From Sphingobium sp. (GTDB lineage Bacteria; Pseudomonadota; Alphaproteobacteria; Sphingomonadales; Sphingomonadaceae): DNA of 64,000 nt. Position 1 is the stretch's first letter. Each line of letters starts with the position of its first letter. The DNA lies in NCBI GenBank assembly GCA_035196065.1, contig CP136575.1:2086769-2150768 (forward strand), read 5' to 3'. The notes beneath the pieces were generated by a model. That model was not told where the DNA came from. It saw only the letters and a list, made by a program, of their open reading frames with translations, and did not search any database. The position numbers were made by a program, and so were the translations under genes. Of this stretch, positions 1 through 8,897 are shown piece by piece.

Positions 1-332
1 GAACTGCTGGGCAATCTGTGTCACCCGCTTCGGCAGACAGTGGCGCGGGTAGTGATCGTTTTGTGCGAGAAGTCGCGGGAAGCCGCGCATCGGCGAACAG
101 GCCTCCGGTTGCAGCAGCGCCTGCGGGCTATGTCGTCCAGATCGCTGCCTTTTCTTCGCGCGCATCGGCGGAAAGGCTTGCACGGCAATCGGGCGGAACG
201 GTTTCGGCAAGCGCCGATGGACGTTTGTTCCGCGTGCGATATGGGCCATTTGAGAGTGAGGCAGAGGCCGAGAATGCGCTCAACGATGCGCGCCAGCGCG
301 GCTATCCACAGGCGAGGCTGTTGCGCGACTAG
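1..332 (+). CDS. rlpA: RlpA-family septal ring protein, C-terminal SPOR part (5' end outside window)
   Basis: The reading frame is open to the left edge, so only the last ~109 residues are visible (first complete codon at base 3). The visible part ends in a SPOR domain: a YVVQIAAF strand near its start, an alternating Ala/Arg helix, then RVRYGPF and a closing helix up to a stop at 330-332. SPOR domains bind denuded septal peptidoglycan. The family assignment to RlpA (lytic transglycosylase with DPBB plus SPOR) is inferred from the Ser/Ala-rich linker before SPOR and from the neighbour, a D,D-carboxypeptidase 42 bases downstream, a common pairing in sphingomonads. Another SPOR protein is possible because the catalytic part is not in view. 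Confidence 0.75.
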   Translation, partial: TAGQSVSPASADSGAGSDRFVREVAGSRASANRPPVAAAPAGYVVQIAAFSSRASAERLARQSGGTVSASADGRLFRVRYGPFESEAEAENALNDARQRGYPQARLLRD

Positions 333-374
333 CAAGCACTGGCGAAGCCGCCTTTGCCCCGCTAACAAGGCGAC

Positions 375-1514
375 ATGCGCGCATGTCTCTTCTTGCCCCT
401 TTTGGCGATTGCTATCCCGGTAAAGGCCAACGCCCCCCTGCCGCAATCGACCGCGCCGATCGCCTATCTTGTCGATCTTAATTCGGGCACTGTATTGGTT
501 GATCGAAAGAGTGGGAGGCAGGTGCCAACCGCTTCAATGGCCAAGATGATGACCGCCTTTGTCGCCTTTGAAGCGATCAAGGCCCGCAAAATCAGCCTTC
601 AGACGGAGTATAAGGTCAGCGGCGCGACATGGATGCGCTGGAACAATCGGGGTTCGACCATGTTCCTGAAGGCGAACCAAAAAGTCTCGGTCGAAAACCT
701 GCTTCATGGCGTACTTACGCTTTCGGGTAATGACGCATCCGTTGTTCTGGCTGAAGGCATCAGCGGCAGCGAAACCGCCTTTGCTGGTGAAATGAACGCG
801 GCAGCGAAGCGGCTTGGCATGAAAGATAGCCGCTTTGGTAACGCCAGTGGCTGGCCTGATGGCGGCAAGACTGTTTCGACGGCCCAGGATCTATCGCTGC
901 TCGCTGAACATATCATCGAAGACCATCCGCAGTTGTTCGAAATGTTTTTCGGACAGCGCAGTTTCCGCTGGGGCAATGTGGCGCAATCGAACCGCAACCC
1001 TCTGCTGGGTGCGGTGGCAGGCGCAGACGGCATGAAGACCGGGCATAGTTCAGAGGCGGGCTATTGCCTGGTGGGTACGGCCAAGCAGGACGATCGGCGT
1101 TTGCTGATGGTGATTGCGGGCCTGCCTTCTGCACAAGCGCGAATAGACGAGGCGCGGCTGCTGATGCGCTGGGGTTTTGACAATTGGGTCGAACAGCCCT
1201 TGTTTGCGCCGAACCAAATGGTCACCAATGTGCCGGTTCAATTGGGGGAGGCAATGGTTGTTCCTGTAGCAACGACGCAGCGCATTGCTGCGCTTTCACG
1301 CAAGGGGGCGATCGAGCGCCCTCGGATCAGCGTCAGTTATGACGGCCCCGTCAAAGCCCCAATTCGCAAAGGGCAGAAAATCGCGGAGCTCTCGCTGCTT
1401 TATGAAGGGGGCAAAGTACAACGCTTTCCGCTAGTCGCAGCGGATAGTGTCGAGCGTGCGAATTTTCTCGGTCGAGCCTTGAACGGCATGCGCCTTTTGG
1501 CAGAAAAGTTGTGA
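375..1514 (+). CDS. D-alanyl-D-alanine carboxypeptidase (penicillin-binding protein 5/6 type)
   Basis: A 379-residue serine peptidase that trims the terminal D-Ala from peptidoglycan pentapeptides in the periplasm. All three active-site motifs are present: SxxK as S54-M-A-K57, SxN as S117-G-N119 and KTG at 221-223. A short hydrophobic signal peptide (residues 1-20, ending ANA) precedes the catalytic domain. The PBP5_C-type beta domain follows (~290-365), with a C-terminal region that could form the membrane-associating amphipathic helix. The length is normal for the family. It lies between the SPOR protein and tmk and probably shares their transcript, because tmk begins at or overlapping its stop. 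Confidence 0.93.
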   Translation: MRACLFLPLLAIAIPVKANAPLPQSTAPIAYLVDLNSGTVLVDRKSGRQVPTASMAKMMTAFVAFEAIKARKISLQTEYKVSGATWMRWNNRGSTMFLKANQKVSVENLLHGVLTLSGNDASVVLAEGISGSETAFAGEMNAAAKRLGMKDSRFGNASGWPDGGKTVSTAQDLSLLAEHIIEDHPQLFEMFFGQRSFRWGNVAQSNRNPLLGAVAGADGMKTGHSSEAGYCLVGTAKQDDRRLLMVIAGLPSAQARIDEARLLMRWGFDNWVEQPLFAPNQMVTNVPVQLGEAMVVPVATTQRIAALSRKGAIERPRISVSYDGPVKAPIRKGQKIAELSLLYEGGKVQRFPLVAADSVERANFLGRALNGMRLLAEKL

Positions 1515-1516
1515 TC

Positions 1517-2140
1517 ATGGGTCGCTTCATATCGATCGAGGGCGGAGAAGGCGCCGGCAAGTCAACCCAGATCCGCATGTTGGCAGAGCGACTGGCTGCA
1601 CATGGGCTTGCAGTTGACATCACGCGCGAGCCGGGCGGCACAGAGGGGGCAGAAGCGATCAGGGGATTGCTATTGGGCGGCGGTGACGACCGCTGGGGCG
1701 CAGAAGCCGAAGCGCTTTTGTTCGCCGCAGCGCGCAGCGATCATGTCGTCAAACGCATCAAGCCGGCGCTGGCAAAGGGTATTTGGGTAATATCCGATCG
1801 TTATCTGGATAGCAGCCGCGCGTATCAAGGCGCGAGCCTGGGGTTAAGCGATGCTGCCATCATGCAGTTGCACGCCATTGGCAGCGGGGGTTTTCTGCCT
1901 GAACGGACGATCATCCTTGACCTGCCCTTGGCGGATGCCCGGGAAAGGACGCAACAGCGCGACGGCGGCGAGAGCGACCGCATCGGCGGCCGTGATGATG
2001 CATTTCACCAGCGCGTACGCGATGCCTTTCTGGCAATTGCCGAGGCCGAACCGCATCGGATCCGCGTCGTTGACGCCCGCGGCACTGCAGACGACGTTGG
2101 CGACCGCCTGTTTGCGCAGATCGCGGATCTTCTGCCATGA
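1517..2140 (+). CDS. tmk: Thymidylate kinase
   Basis: Phosphorylates dTMP to dTDP with ATP. The N-terminal P-loop reads GGEGAGKST, the DR-Y/F motif appears as DRYLDSSRAYQG, and an Arg-rich LID segment (RTQQRDGG...DRIGGRDD) lies around residues 145-165. About 207 residues is the usual size. Two starts are possible: a GTG at 1511 that overlaps the upstream stop as GTGA, or the ATG at 1517. The ATG is preferred because homologs usually begin only a few residues before the GRF strand. Its last four bases (ATGA) overlap holB, so the two are translationally coupled. Confidence 0.93.
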   Translation: MGRFISIEGGEGAGKSTQIRMLAERLAAHGLAVDITREPGGTEGAEAIRGLLLGGGDDRWGAEAEALLFAAARSDHVVKRIKPALAKGIWVISDRYLDSSRAYQGASLGLSDAAIMQLHAIGSGGFLPERTIILDLPLADARERTQQRDGGESDRIGGRDDAFHQRVRDAFLAIAEAEPHRIRVVDARGTADDVGDRLFAQIADLLP

Positions 2141-3093
2141 GCCGGTTATTCGGGCATGACCGGCAATTGGCGCAATTCGTCAAGGCCGCTAGTAGCGGCA
2201 GGCTGCATCATGGCTGGATATTGTCGGGCCCGCGCGGGGTGGGAAAGGCCAGTTTTGCACGTGAAATGGCGCGCCAACTGGTCGATCCGCTGAACCATCA
2301 CAGTTCAATGATAGAACAGCGAAGCCATCCCGATATTGTCTGGGTGCAAAGATTGCCCAAGGAGTTGCCGAAAGACGGCGAGCCCATAGATCCGGATGCT
2401 GAGCTGAAGCGAAGCATATCCATTGATCAGATACGCGAGGTTCAGCATCGTCTGACGACACGGCCGTCGATGGCGGACAAGCGCATTGTCATCATCGATG
2501 CTGCCGATGATCTGGAGCGGGGAGGGGCAAATGCCCTTCTAAAATCGCTCGAAGAACCGCCGCAGGGCACATATTTCCTGTTGATCAGCCATATGAGTGA
2601 CCGTTTGCTGCCGACCATCCGGTCGCGCTGCCAGATGCTTCGGTTCGACCCGCTGAGCGACAATGACATGACATCGGCGCTGAACATCTTGTTGCCAGAT
2701 GCGGGCTCAATCGAGATTGCGGCGCTGGTGCGAACCGGGCGCGGCGCACCGGGCGAGGCAATCCAGCTTTCGGGCATCGGTTTTGATGCCATTGAGCAAT
2801 TGGCCGAAGACATATTGACCAAGGGTGACAGCAGCAACCAGATCCGCATGCAGATTGCCGAGAAGTTGTCGGTTAAGGCCGCACAATCGAGCTATGAAGC
2901 CTTTTTGCGCTATGTTCCGGGACGGATTGCTCGGGCGGCTTCTGATCTGCCGGTAAGTGATTTGCCGCGCGGTGTAGAGGCCTTCCAGGAAGCCGACCGC
3001 CTTGCTGCAAGAGCCATCGGGCTTTCGCTTGATAAACAGGCGGTCCTCCTCCAAATGGGCCATCTGCTCGCCAGCTTGGCGCAGCGCGGATGA
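2137..3093 (+). CDS. holB: DNA polymerase III subunit delta-prime
   Basis: Clamp-loader subunit that helps place the sliding clamp on DNA. The AAA+ fold is visible: a degenerate P-loop GPRGVGKAS at 31-39, where Ala follows the lysine instead of Ser/Thr, then VIIDAADDL, the ANALLKSLEEPP motif typical of delta-prime/gamma subunits, and IRSRCQ. The degenerate P-loop agrees with delta-prime being a non-ATPase stator. The tmk-holB pair and the metG-tatD genes that follow form the widespread tmk-holB-metG-tatD order. The start overlaps the tmk stop by four bases. Confidence 0.93.
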   Translation: MSRLFGHDRQLAQFVKAASSGRLHHGWILSGPRGVGKASFAREMARQLVDPLNHHSSMIEQRSHPDIVWVQRLPKELPKDGEPIDPDAELKRSISIDQIREVQHRLTTRPSMADKRIVIIDAADDLERGGANALLKSLEEPPQGTYFLLISHMSDRLLPTIRSRCQMLRFDPLSDNDMTSALNILLPDAGSIEIAALVRTGRGAPGEAIQLSGIGFDAIEQLAEDILTKGDSSNQIRMQIAEKLSVKAAQSSYEAFLRYVPGRIARAASDLPVSDLPRGVEAFQEADRLAARAIGLSLDKQAVLLQMGHLLASLAQRG

Positions 3094-3122
3094 CATTTTG
3101 AACCTATTTTAAAAGCGGAACG

Positions 3123-4682
3123 ATGCGCGAACCTTATTATCTGACTACTGCGATTGCCTATCCCAATGGTCGGCCGCATATCGGCCATGCCTATGAAGCG
3201 ATAGCGACTGACGCAATTGCCCGTTTCCAGCGGTTGATGGGCCGCGATGTCTGTTTTGTGACCGGCACCGACGAACATGGTCTGAAAATGGCGCAGACAG
3301 CGCGCGATGCAGGGCGCGATACCCTTGAATTTGCAGATGAAATGTCATCCTATTTCAGGCAGATGTGTACAACTTTGAATATATCAAATGATGTATTCAT
3401 GCGCACTAGCGACGCCGCGCACCATGCTGCCAGCGTGGCCTTGTGGAAAGCCATGGAGGCCAGCGGTGACCTTTATCTGGATCGTTATGAAGGTTGGTAT
3501 TCGATCCGCGACGAAGCCTATTATGGCGAAGAGGAATTGGTCGACGGGGAGGGGGGCGTGCGTCTGTCGCCGCAAGGAACGCCGGTTGAATGGACCGTCG
3601 AGGAAAGCTGGTTTTTCCGCCTGTCGAAATATCAGGAGCCGCTGCTCGCGCTTTATCGCGACAATCCCGACTTTATCCGGCCTGAAAGCCGCCGTAACGA
3701 AGTTCTCCGTTTTGTCGAAGGTGGACTCAAGGATCTTAGCGTGTCGCGCACCAGCTTTGACTGGGGCGTGCCGGTGCCGGGTTCGCCCGGACATGTCATG
3801 TATGTTTGGGTGGACGCGCTGACGACCTATTTGTCGGGTATCGGCTTTCCGGATCGTGAGGGTAGCTTCGCCCGTTACTGGCCTGCCAATGTCCACATTA
3901 TCGGCAAGGATATTGTCCGTTTTCATGCAGTATATTGGCCTGCTTTCCTGATGTCGGCCAATCTGCCATTGCCACAACAGATTTTCGGCCACGGCTTCCT
4001 TTTAAACCGCGGCGAAAAAATGTCGAAATCGCTTGGCAACGTCGTCGATCCGATCGAGTTGGCCAATCAGTTCGGGGTGGATGCGCTCCGCTATTTCCTG
4101 CTGCGCGAAGTCAGCTTCGGGCAGGATGGCACCTATAGCGCCGAGGCCATTGTCACCCGCGTAAACGCCGATCTTGCGAACAGTTTCGGCAATCTTGCGC
4201 AACGGACCTTGTCCTTCATTGCGAAAAACCTTGTGGGCAGGCTGCCGCAAAATGACGTCAAGACGGCAGAGGATTACGCGCTGACGGCTTTGATCGACGA
4301 CGCCTGCATGAACGACGTTCCCGCCAACTTTGCCGCATTCAATTTTTCCGCCGGCCTCGATTGCTGGATGCGTGCGGTATTTGCCTGCAACCAATATATT
4401 GATGCCCAGGCGCCTTGGGCGTTGCGGAAGACCGATCCAGAGCGGATGGAGGCAGTGCTCGAAACGCTGGTTCGGGCGCTACGCTCGCTGGCGCTTGCGG
4501 TACAACCCGTGATTCCGGAATCCGCCGCAAAGTTACTTGATCAGTTGGGTATTGGCCCCAACGACCGTGATTTTGCGACTATCGCCAATCAGGATTATTA
4601 TACTGAATTGGCCGCAAACGGCTTTCGCATTGCACCGCCAGCCCCCATCTTCCCCCGACTGGAATTGCCGCAGGAAGGTTGA
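3123..4682 (+). CDS. metG: Methionine--tRNA ligase
   Basis: Charges tRNA-Met with methionine. The class I signatures are H19-I-G-H22 and K299-M-S-K-S303, with a Rossmann catalytic core between them and an anticodon-binding helical bundle after it. At 519 residues it lacks the C-terminal EMAP-type tRNA-binding domain found in longer forms, which is usual for alphaproteobacteria. It starts 29 bases after holB and ends five bases before the TatD-family gene, so it sits in the same operon. Confidence 0.95.
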   Translation: MREPYYLTTAIAYPNGRPHIGHAYEAIATDAIARFQRLMGRDVCFVTGTDEHGLKMAQTARDAGRDTLEFADEMSSYFRQMCTTLNISNDVFMRTSDAAHHAASVALWKAMEASGDLYLDRYEGWYSIRDEAYYGEEELVDGEGGVRLSPQGTPVEWTVEESWFFRLSKYQEPLLALYRDNPDFIRPESRRNEVLRFVEGGLKDLSVSRTSFDWGVPVPGSPGHVMYVWVDALTTYLSGIGFPDREGSFARYWPANVHIIGKDIVRFHAVYWPAFLMSANLPLPQQIFGHGFLLNRGEKMSKSLGNVVDPIELANQFGVDALRYFLLREVSFGQDGTYSAEAIVTRVNADLANSFGNLAQRTLSFIAKNLVGRLPQNDVKTAEDYALTALIDDACMNDVPANFAAFNFSAGLDCWMRAVFACNQYIDAQAPWALRKTDPERMEAVLETLVRALRSLALAVQPVIPESAAKLLDQLGIGPNDRDFATIANQDYYTELAANGFRIAPPAPIFPRLELPQEG

Positions 4683-4687
4683 GGTAG

Positions 4688-5482
4688 ATGCTGATCGATT
4701 CCCATTGTCACTTGAATTATAAGGGTTTGGTCGAGCAGGAAGCGGATGTCTTGACGCGCGCCCGGGCCGCTGGCGTATCGGCAATGCTGAACATCTCAAC
4801 CCGCGAGAATGAATGGGACGCGGTGATTGGCCTTGCAGAGCGTGAGGAAGACGTTTGGGCGTCGGTGGGCATTCATCCCCATGAGGCTGACCATCATGGC
4901 GATGTGACGGCGGATAAATTGATCAAGCGCGCCAGCCACCACAAGGTGATCGGGATTGGCGAGACAGGTCTTGATTATTATTATGACTATAGCGATCGCG
5001 AACAGCAGAAATCCTGTTTCCGGCAGCATATTATTGCCGCGCGTGAAACCGGCCTGCCGATCATCATTCACACACGTGACGCCGAAGAAGATACCGCGGA
5101 TATACTTGCCGAAGAAATGGGGAAGGGGCGCTTTACCGGGGTCATCCACTGTTTTACCGCGAGTGCCGATTTCGCCCGCAAGGCGCTAGACCTTGGCCTT
5201 TATATATCGCTGTCGGGGATCGTGACCTTCAAAAATGCCCGCGATCTTCAGGATGTAGCCGCATGGCTACCCGCAGATCGTTTGCTGGTTGAAACCGATT
5301 GCCCGTTCTTGGCGCCCGTGCCGCATCGAGGAAAGACCTGCGAGCCGGCCTTTGTTGCCAGCACTGCGGGCTTTCTGGCAGATCAACGAAATATGTCTGT
5401 TGAGGAACTGATCGAGACAACCGGTCGGAATTTTTTCGATCTTTTTGCGAAAGCACGGCGCACTGAGGGCAAGGTAAGCTGA
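4688..5482 (+). CDS. TatD-family metal-dependent hydrolase (DNase)
   Basis: A 264-residue amidohydrolase-fold nuclease. The first metal-binding motif is H6-C-H8 after the initial strand, followed by GIHPHEA, the Glu-containing GIGETGLDYYYD strand, IIIHTRDAEED, GVIHCF and the ETDCPFLAP motif. This order matches the YcfH/TatD group located next to metG in many bacteria. The stop overlaps the next start as TGATG. The precise substrate in vivo is not shown by the sequence. Confidence 0.92.
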   Translation: MLIDSHCHLNYKGLVEQEADVLTRARAAGVSAMLNISTRENEWDAVIGLAEREEDVWASVGIHPHEADHHGDVTADKLIKRASHHKVIGIGETGLDYYYDYSDREQQKSCFRQHIIAARETGLPIIIHTRDAEEDTADILAEEMGKGRFTGVIHCFTASADFARKALDLGLYISLSGIVTFKNARDLQDVAAWLPADRLLVETDCPFLAPVPHRGKTCEPAFVASTAGFLADQRNMSVEELIETTGRNFFDLFAKARRTEGKVS

Positions 5483-6075
5483 TGGACGCGCTGGCTTCTC
5501 CCGAAGCTGTCTATGCGCTGCTTTTGATTGTGCTGATTGCTGCCGGTCTGATCGCGCGCCGTTTGCCTTTGCGGCAATATGCAAAGATGATTGGCGCCTG
5601 GATCGCAATATTTTTCCTGATTTTCGTGATCTTCAGCTTTCGCCCCGAAATGGCGATGATGTGGGATCGCGTTAAGGGTGAACTGACCGGCGCGCCACGG
5701 CAAAGCATGGAGGGCGATAAGCTGCGTCTGGTTCGTCAGGATGATGGGCATTTCTGGCTGCGGGCGTCAATCAATGGCGTCAATGCGGACTTCATGGTTG
5801 ATAGCGGCGCTACGGTAACCGCCATGGGCGACGCTTTGGCGCGAAAGACCAATGTTGAACTCGATGGACGCAAGATCCTATTGGAAACCGCCAATGGCCA
5901 GATTGAGGCACGGACTGGTAACGTTGCCGAGTTCCGAATTGGTGATTTTCAAGTTGATGATCTTGACGTCGTCGTCGGGGACAATTTTGGTGACGTCAAT
6001 GTTGTAGGGATGAACTTCCTTGACAGCTTTTCGAGTTGGAGGGTGCAACGTGACGTCATGGAGTTGACGCCTTAG
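5482..6075 (+). CDS. Membrane-anchored retropepsin-like aspartic protease (clan AA, TIGR02281-like)
   Basis: The first ~55 residues contain two hydrophobic segments (about 8-27 and 37-52). After a linker comes a retropepsin-like domain with the catalytic motif D107-S-G-A-T, preceded by FWLRASINGVNADFMV and followed by a second half with NVVGMNFLDSF. One Asp motif per chain implies a homodimer, as in the single-domain bacterial family. It is coupled to the TatD gene by a one-base stop/start overlap. The natural substrate is unknown. Confidence 0.85.
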   Translation: MDALASPEAVYALLLIVLIAAGLIARRLPLRQYAKMIGAWIAIFFLIFVIFSFRPEMAMMWDRVKGELTGAPRQSMEGDKLRLVRQDDGHFWLRASINGVNADFMVDSGATVTAMGDALARKTNVELDGRKILLETANGQIEARTGNVAEFRIGDFQVDDLDVVVGDNFGDVNVVGMNFLDSFSSWRVQRDVMELTP

Positions 6076-6153
6076 GGAGAGCTCTCCTTAGGCATCGCGA
6101 TTTTTGACTTAACATAATATATATTATCGTACTGAAAGATCGGCTTGATAACG
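6076..6153 (+). promoter_or_regulatory. Intergenic region with possible terminator hairpin and AT-rich palindrome before mazG
   Basis: A perfect GGAGAG/CTCTCC palindrome at 6076-6087 is bracketed by two copies of CCTTAGG and followed by a T5 run at 6101-6105, so it may end the upstream operon. A TTGACT box at 6104 and the perfect palindrome ATAATATATATTAT at 6114-6127 follow and may form the mazG promoter or an operator. The -35/-10 spacing is not ideal, so these readings are tentative. Confidence 0.35.
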
Positions 6154-6924
6154 ATGCCCCCCCAGATTGAAAAACTTGCCGACATCATGAAGAAACTGCG
6201 CGATCCCAATGGCGGATGCCCTTGGGACCTTGAACAGAATTTTTCGACGATCGCGCCTTATACCATCGAAGAAGCCTATGAAGTTGCCGACGCCATTGAA
6301 CGTGACGACATGGCCGCGCTGAAGGACGAACTGGGCGACCTTTTATTACAAGTCGTCTTCCACAGCCAGATGGCCAGCGAACAAGGCCATTTCTCGTTAC
6401 AGGATGTCATCGATGCGATCAGCGACAAGATGCTCCGCCGACATCCGCATGTGTTTGGCGATGGTCGAGCGACCAATGCCAGCACGGTGACCGCCAATTG
6501 GGAAGCCATAAAGGCGGCCGAGCGTGCCGGAAAATCTACCGATACCAGCGCGCTTGCCGATGTGGCAGTGGCGCTGCCTGCCCTGATGCGTTCACAAAAA
6601 TTGCAGAAACGTGCGGCGCGAACCGGTTTCGATTGGCCCGATATCGAAGGTGCAATTGATAAGGTGAATGAGGAAATTGACGAAATTCGAGCCTCTTCAA
6701 CAGACGCGGAACGGTTTGAAGAGGCTGGCGACCTGTTGTTCGCAGCCGTTAATGTTTGTCGCCTGGCCGGGGTCGATGCCGAAGAAGCCCTGAAAGCGGC
6801 CAACCGCAAATTCGAGCGCCGCTTTCGTTCGATGGAGGCGCTCGCCGAAGGCCACTTCGAGCAGCTTGATCTCGACGGCAAAGAGGCACTGTGGCAGCGT
6901 GTTAAAACGGCCGAGAAAGCTTAA
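6154..6924 (+). CDS. mazG: Nucleoside triphosphate pyrophosphohydrolase MazG
   Basis: Hydrolyses NTPs and dNTPs to monophosphates and pyrophosphate, a house-cleaning role that can also affect (p)ppGpp-linked stress. Two MazG repeats are visible. The first has GGCPWDLEQNF, the metal-binding EEAYEV helix and DELGDLLLQVVFH. The second has the EEIDEIR and EEAGDLLFAAVNV helices. The start is set at the ATG at 6154; a TTG nine bases upstream would only add three residues. The 3' end overlaps the convergent hflX by four bases. Confidence 0.93.
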   Translation: MPPQIEKLADIMKKLRDPNGGCPWDLEQNFSTIAPYTIEEAYEVADAIERDDMAALKDELGDLLLQVVFHSQMASEQGHFSLQDVIDAISDKMLRRHPHVFGDGRATNASTVTANWEAIKAAERAGKSTDTSALADVAVALPALMRSQKLQKRAARTGFDWPDIEGAIDKVNEEIDEIRASSTDAERFEEAGDLLFAAVNVCRLAGVDAEEALKAANRKFERRFRSMEALAEGHFEQLDLDGKEALWQRVKTAEKA

Positions 6925-8249
6925 TCTAAAACTATTTCAGGGAATTGCTTGCGGAACTTGCCCCATGATCTGGGCGGAAGCGAGGCCTGAATAATCAGCT
7001 TATCCCTGTCTTCCTTGACATTTTCAACCCGTCCGCGGGCATGAAGCCATGCAAGAATTTCGCCATTGCCACTATCGATTTGGAGGCAATGTTCCTCTCG
7101 ACCTGTACCAATCCCATTGGCAAGCGCCGAAATGAACCGGTCAATCCCCTCGCCGGTCTGCGCTGAAATCAGGAAATGGCGGGGTGAATGGGCGGCCATC
7201 TGTGTCAGATCGTCATGCTGTTCGCTATCGAGCTTGTCAGCCTTGTTCCACAATTCGAATATGGGGGCAGCGTCTGGCTCATCGCTGTGGAGATCAAGGC
7301 CAAGGTCGCGCAAAATCGCCTCAACATCAGCCTTTTGCGCCTCAGTCGAAGGATGTGCGATATCGCGGACATGGATGATGATATCCGCGCTGGTCACCTC
7401 TTCCAGCGTCGCGCGAAACGCAGCGACGAGCTGCGTCGGCAAGTCTGAAACAAAACCCACCGTGTCGGAAAGGATCGCTTTTTCGATACCCGGCAAGCGC
7501 AACTCGCGCATGGTCGGATCGAGCGTTGCGAACAACATGTCTTCAGCCAGCACTTTGGCTTGCGTTAACCGGTTGAACAGCGTCGATTTTCCCGCATTGG
7601 TGTAGCCCACGAGCGCAATGGTCGGCCAGGGCGCCTTTTTCCGGCGTGCCCGATGGATGCCCCGGGTACGCTGAACCTCTGCCAGTTCACGGCGCAATTT
7701 CGCCATGCGGTCGCGTATCATGCGCCGGTCAGCCTCGATCTGCGTCTCGCCTGGGCCGCCCAGAAAGCCAAAGCCGCCCCGCTGGCGTTCAAGGTGGGTC
7801 CAGCTGCGAACCAGCCTGCCCGCCTGATAATCGAGATGCGCAAGTTCAACTTGCAGCCGCCCTTCGGCAGTTGCTGCACGCTCGCCGAAAATCTCCAGGA
7901 TGAGGCCCGTCCGGTCAATGACCTTAGCCTTCACCTTGTCTTCGAGATTGCGTTGCTGGATCGGAGTCAGAGCACCATCGACGATCAGCAATGCGATTTC
8001 CCGCTCAGCAATGATCGAGGCAATTTCCTCTACCTGGCCGCCACCCAACAGCGTCGCCGCCTTGGGCGAGCGAACCCGATAATGTCGGCTTTGCAAAACA
8101 TTAAGGCCGATAGCGGCGGCAAGGCCTGCAGCTTCTTCCAGTCGATATTCTGCGCTTTGCGAGGAGGTTCCCGCAATTTCAGGATATACAAGCAGCGTTG
8201 GCGTGCCGCGCGAAAAACCATCTTCCTCACTACGGTTGAAAAGGCTCAA
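6921..8249 (-). CDS. hflX: Ribosome-associated GTPase HflX
   Basis: A 442-residue GTPase that binds the 50S subunit and splits stalled ribosomes in other bacteria. The HflX N-terminal domain is followed by a coiled linker rich in Arg/Gly, with [13 protein letters not shown] just before it. The G domain has the G1 motif [10 protein letters not shown]3 in DTVGF and G4 NKAD. The start is TTG at 8249, overlapping the hfq stop as TTGA. No in-frame ATG is closer to the expected N-terminus. The hfq-hflX order is widely conserved. Confidence 0.93.
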   Translation of the reverse strand: MSLFNRSEEDGFSRGTPTLLVYPEIAGTSSQSAEYRLEEAAGLAAAIGLNVLQSRHYRVRSPKAATLLGGGQVEEIASIIAEREIALLIVDGALTPIQQRNLEDKVKAKVIDRTGLILEIFGERAATAEGRLQVELAHLDYQAGRLVRSWTHLERQRGGFGFLGGPGETQIEADRRMIRDRMAKLRRELAEVQRTRGIHRARRKKAPWPTIALVGYTNAGKSTLFNRLTQAKVLAEDMLFATLDPTMRELRLPGIEKAILSDTVGFVSDLPTQLVAAFRATLEEVTSADIIIHVRDIAHPSTEAQKADVEAILRDLGLDLHSDEPDAAPIFELWNKADKLDSEQHDDLTQMAAHSPRHFLISAQTGEGIDRFISALANGIGTGREEHCLQIDSGNGEILAWLHARGRVENVKEDRDKLIIQASLPPRSWGKFRKQFPEIVLD

Positions 8250-8743
8250 TCCCCTTCCCCGTCGGCTTCCTTGTTATACTCGGCGAGATTGACCGGACGC
8301 ATCGGCTGAATGGTTGAAACGGCATGTTTGTAAACCAACTGCATCACGCCATCCCGTTCCAGCAATAATGAGAAGAGGTCATAGGCCGCGATCGAACCCT
8401 GCAGCATGACACCGTTTACAAGAAAGGTCGTCACCGGCTCCTTCTTGTCAAACATAGCATAAAGGAAAACATCCTGCAGCATGCCGGGCCGTTGATGTAC
8501 ATTGGCCATCATCTGCGTAAAGGCTGCGGAATCGGGCGATTGCGAAGGCATGATCGTCGAAATACTGTGCTTGTAGACCAGTTGCGACTGGCCATCGCGG
8601 CGCAACAGCAGCGAAAAATTGTCGAACCAAGTCACCACGCCCTGCAGTTTGACACCTTTGACAAGGAACATCGTAACGGGCGTTTTGGATTTACGCAGCG
8701 AGTTCAGGAACAGGTCCTGCAGGCCATTATTTTTTTCAGTCAT
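8246..8743 (-). CDS. hfq: Tandem double-domain RNA chaperone Hfq
   Basis: The protein is 165 residues, about twice a normal Hfq core, and consists of two Sm domains (about 8-66 and 89-147) joined by a ~22-residue linker. Both carry LQD, the LVxGVxLQG strand and the YKH signature (57-59 and 138-140). Domain 1 keeps the N14, R17, K18, K20 rim equivalents of the E. coli N13/R16/R17/R19 patch. Domain 2 has Y95, F98, D99, K101 and Met113 where domain 1 has Lys32. The copies have therefore diverged on the rim and distal faces. Three polypeptides could build a six-subunit-like ring (inference). It lies between ntrX and hflX and overlaps hflX by four bases. Confidence 0.95.
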   Translation of the reverse strand: MTEKNNGLQDLFLNSLRKSKTPVTMFLVKGVKLQGVVTWFDNFSLLLRRDGQSQLVYKHSISTIMPSQSPDSAAFTQMMANVHQRPGMLQDVFLYAMFDKKEPVTTFLVNGVMLQGSIAAYDLFSLLLERDGVMQLVYKHAVSTIQPMRPVNLAEYNKEADGEGD

Positions 8744-8897
8744 TATCTTATCCTATTATGCTTTTGGGCTTGGATTTTTATTGCCTACAACGCCTTAGGC
8801 GGCGTCTGTTACAGTTATACCATCATCAAAGGCCGCAACGAACAGGAAAGTTGCGCCTAATACCAAAAATCCATCGGAACGTTTTGGCGTGTATCCG

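Noticed and set aside
21-446. Long minus-strand frame opposite the SPOR and carboxypeptidase genes
   Set aside because: Low-complexity Arg/Cys-rich translation, antisense to recognisable domains; a shadow frame.
7653-8309. 218-residue plus-strand frame opposite hflX
   Set aside because: It lies wholly antisense to the conserved HflX domains and has no recognisable motifs or ribosome binding site.
8789-8804. ACGCC/GGCGT hairpin between ntrX and hfq as a terminator
   Set aside because: Only five base pairs and no T run close to it on the relevant strand.
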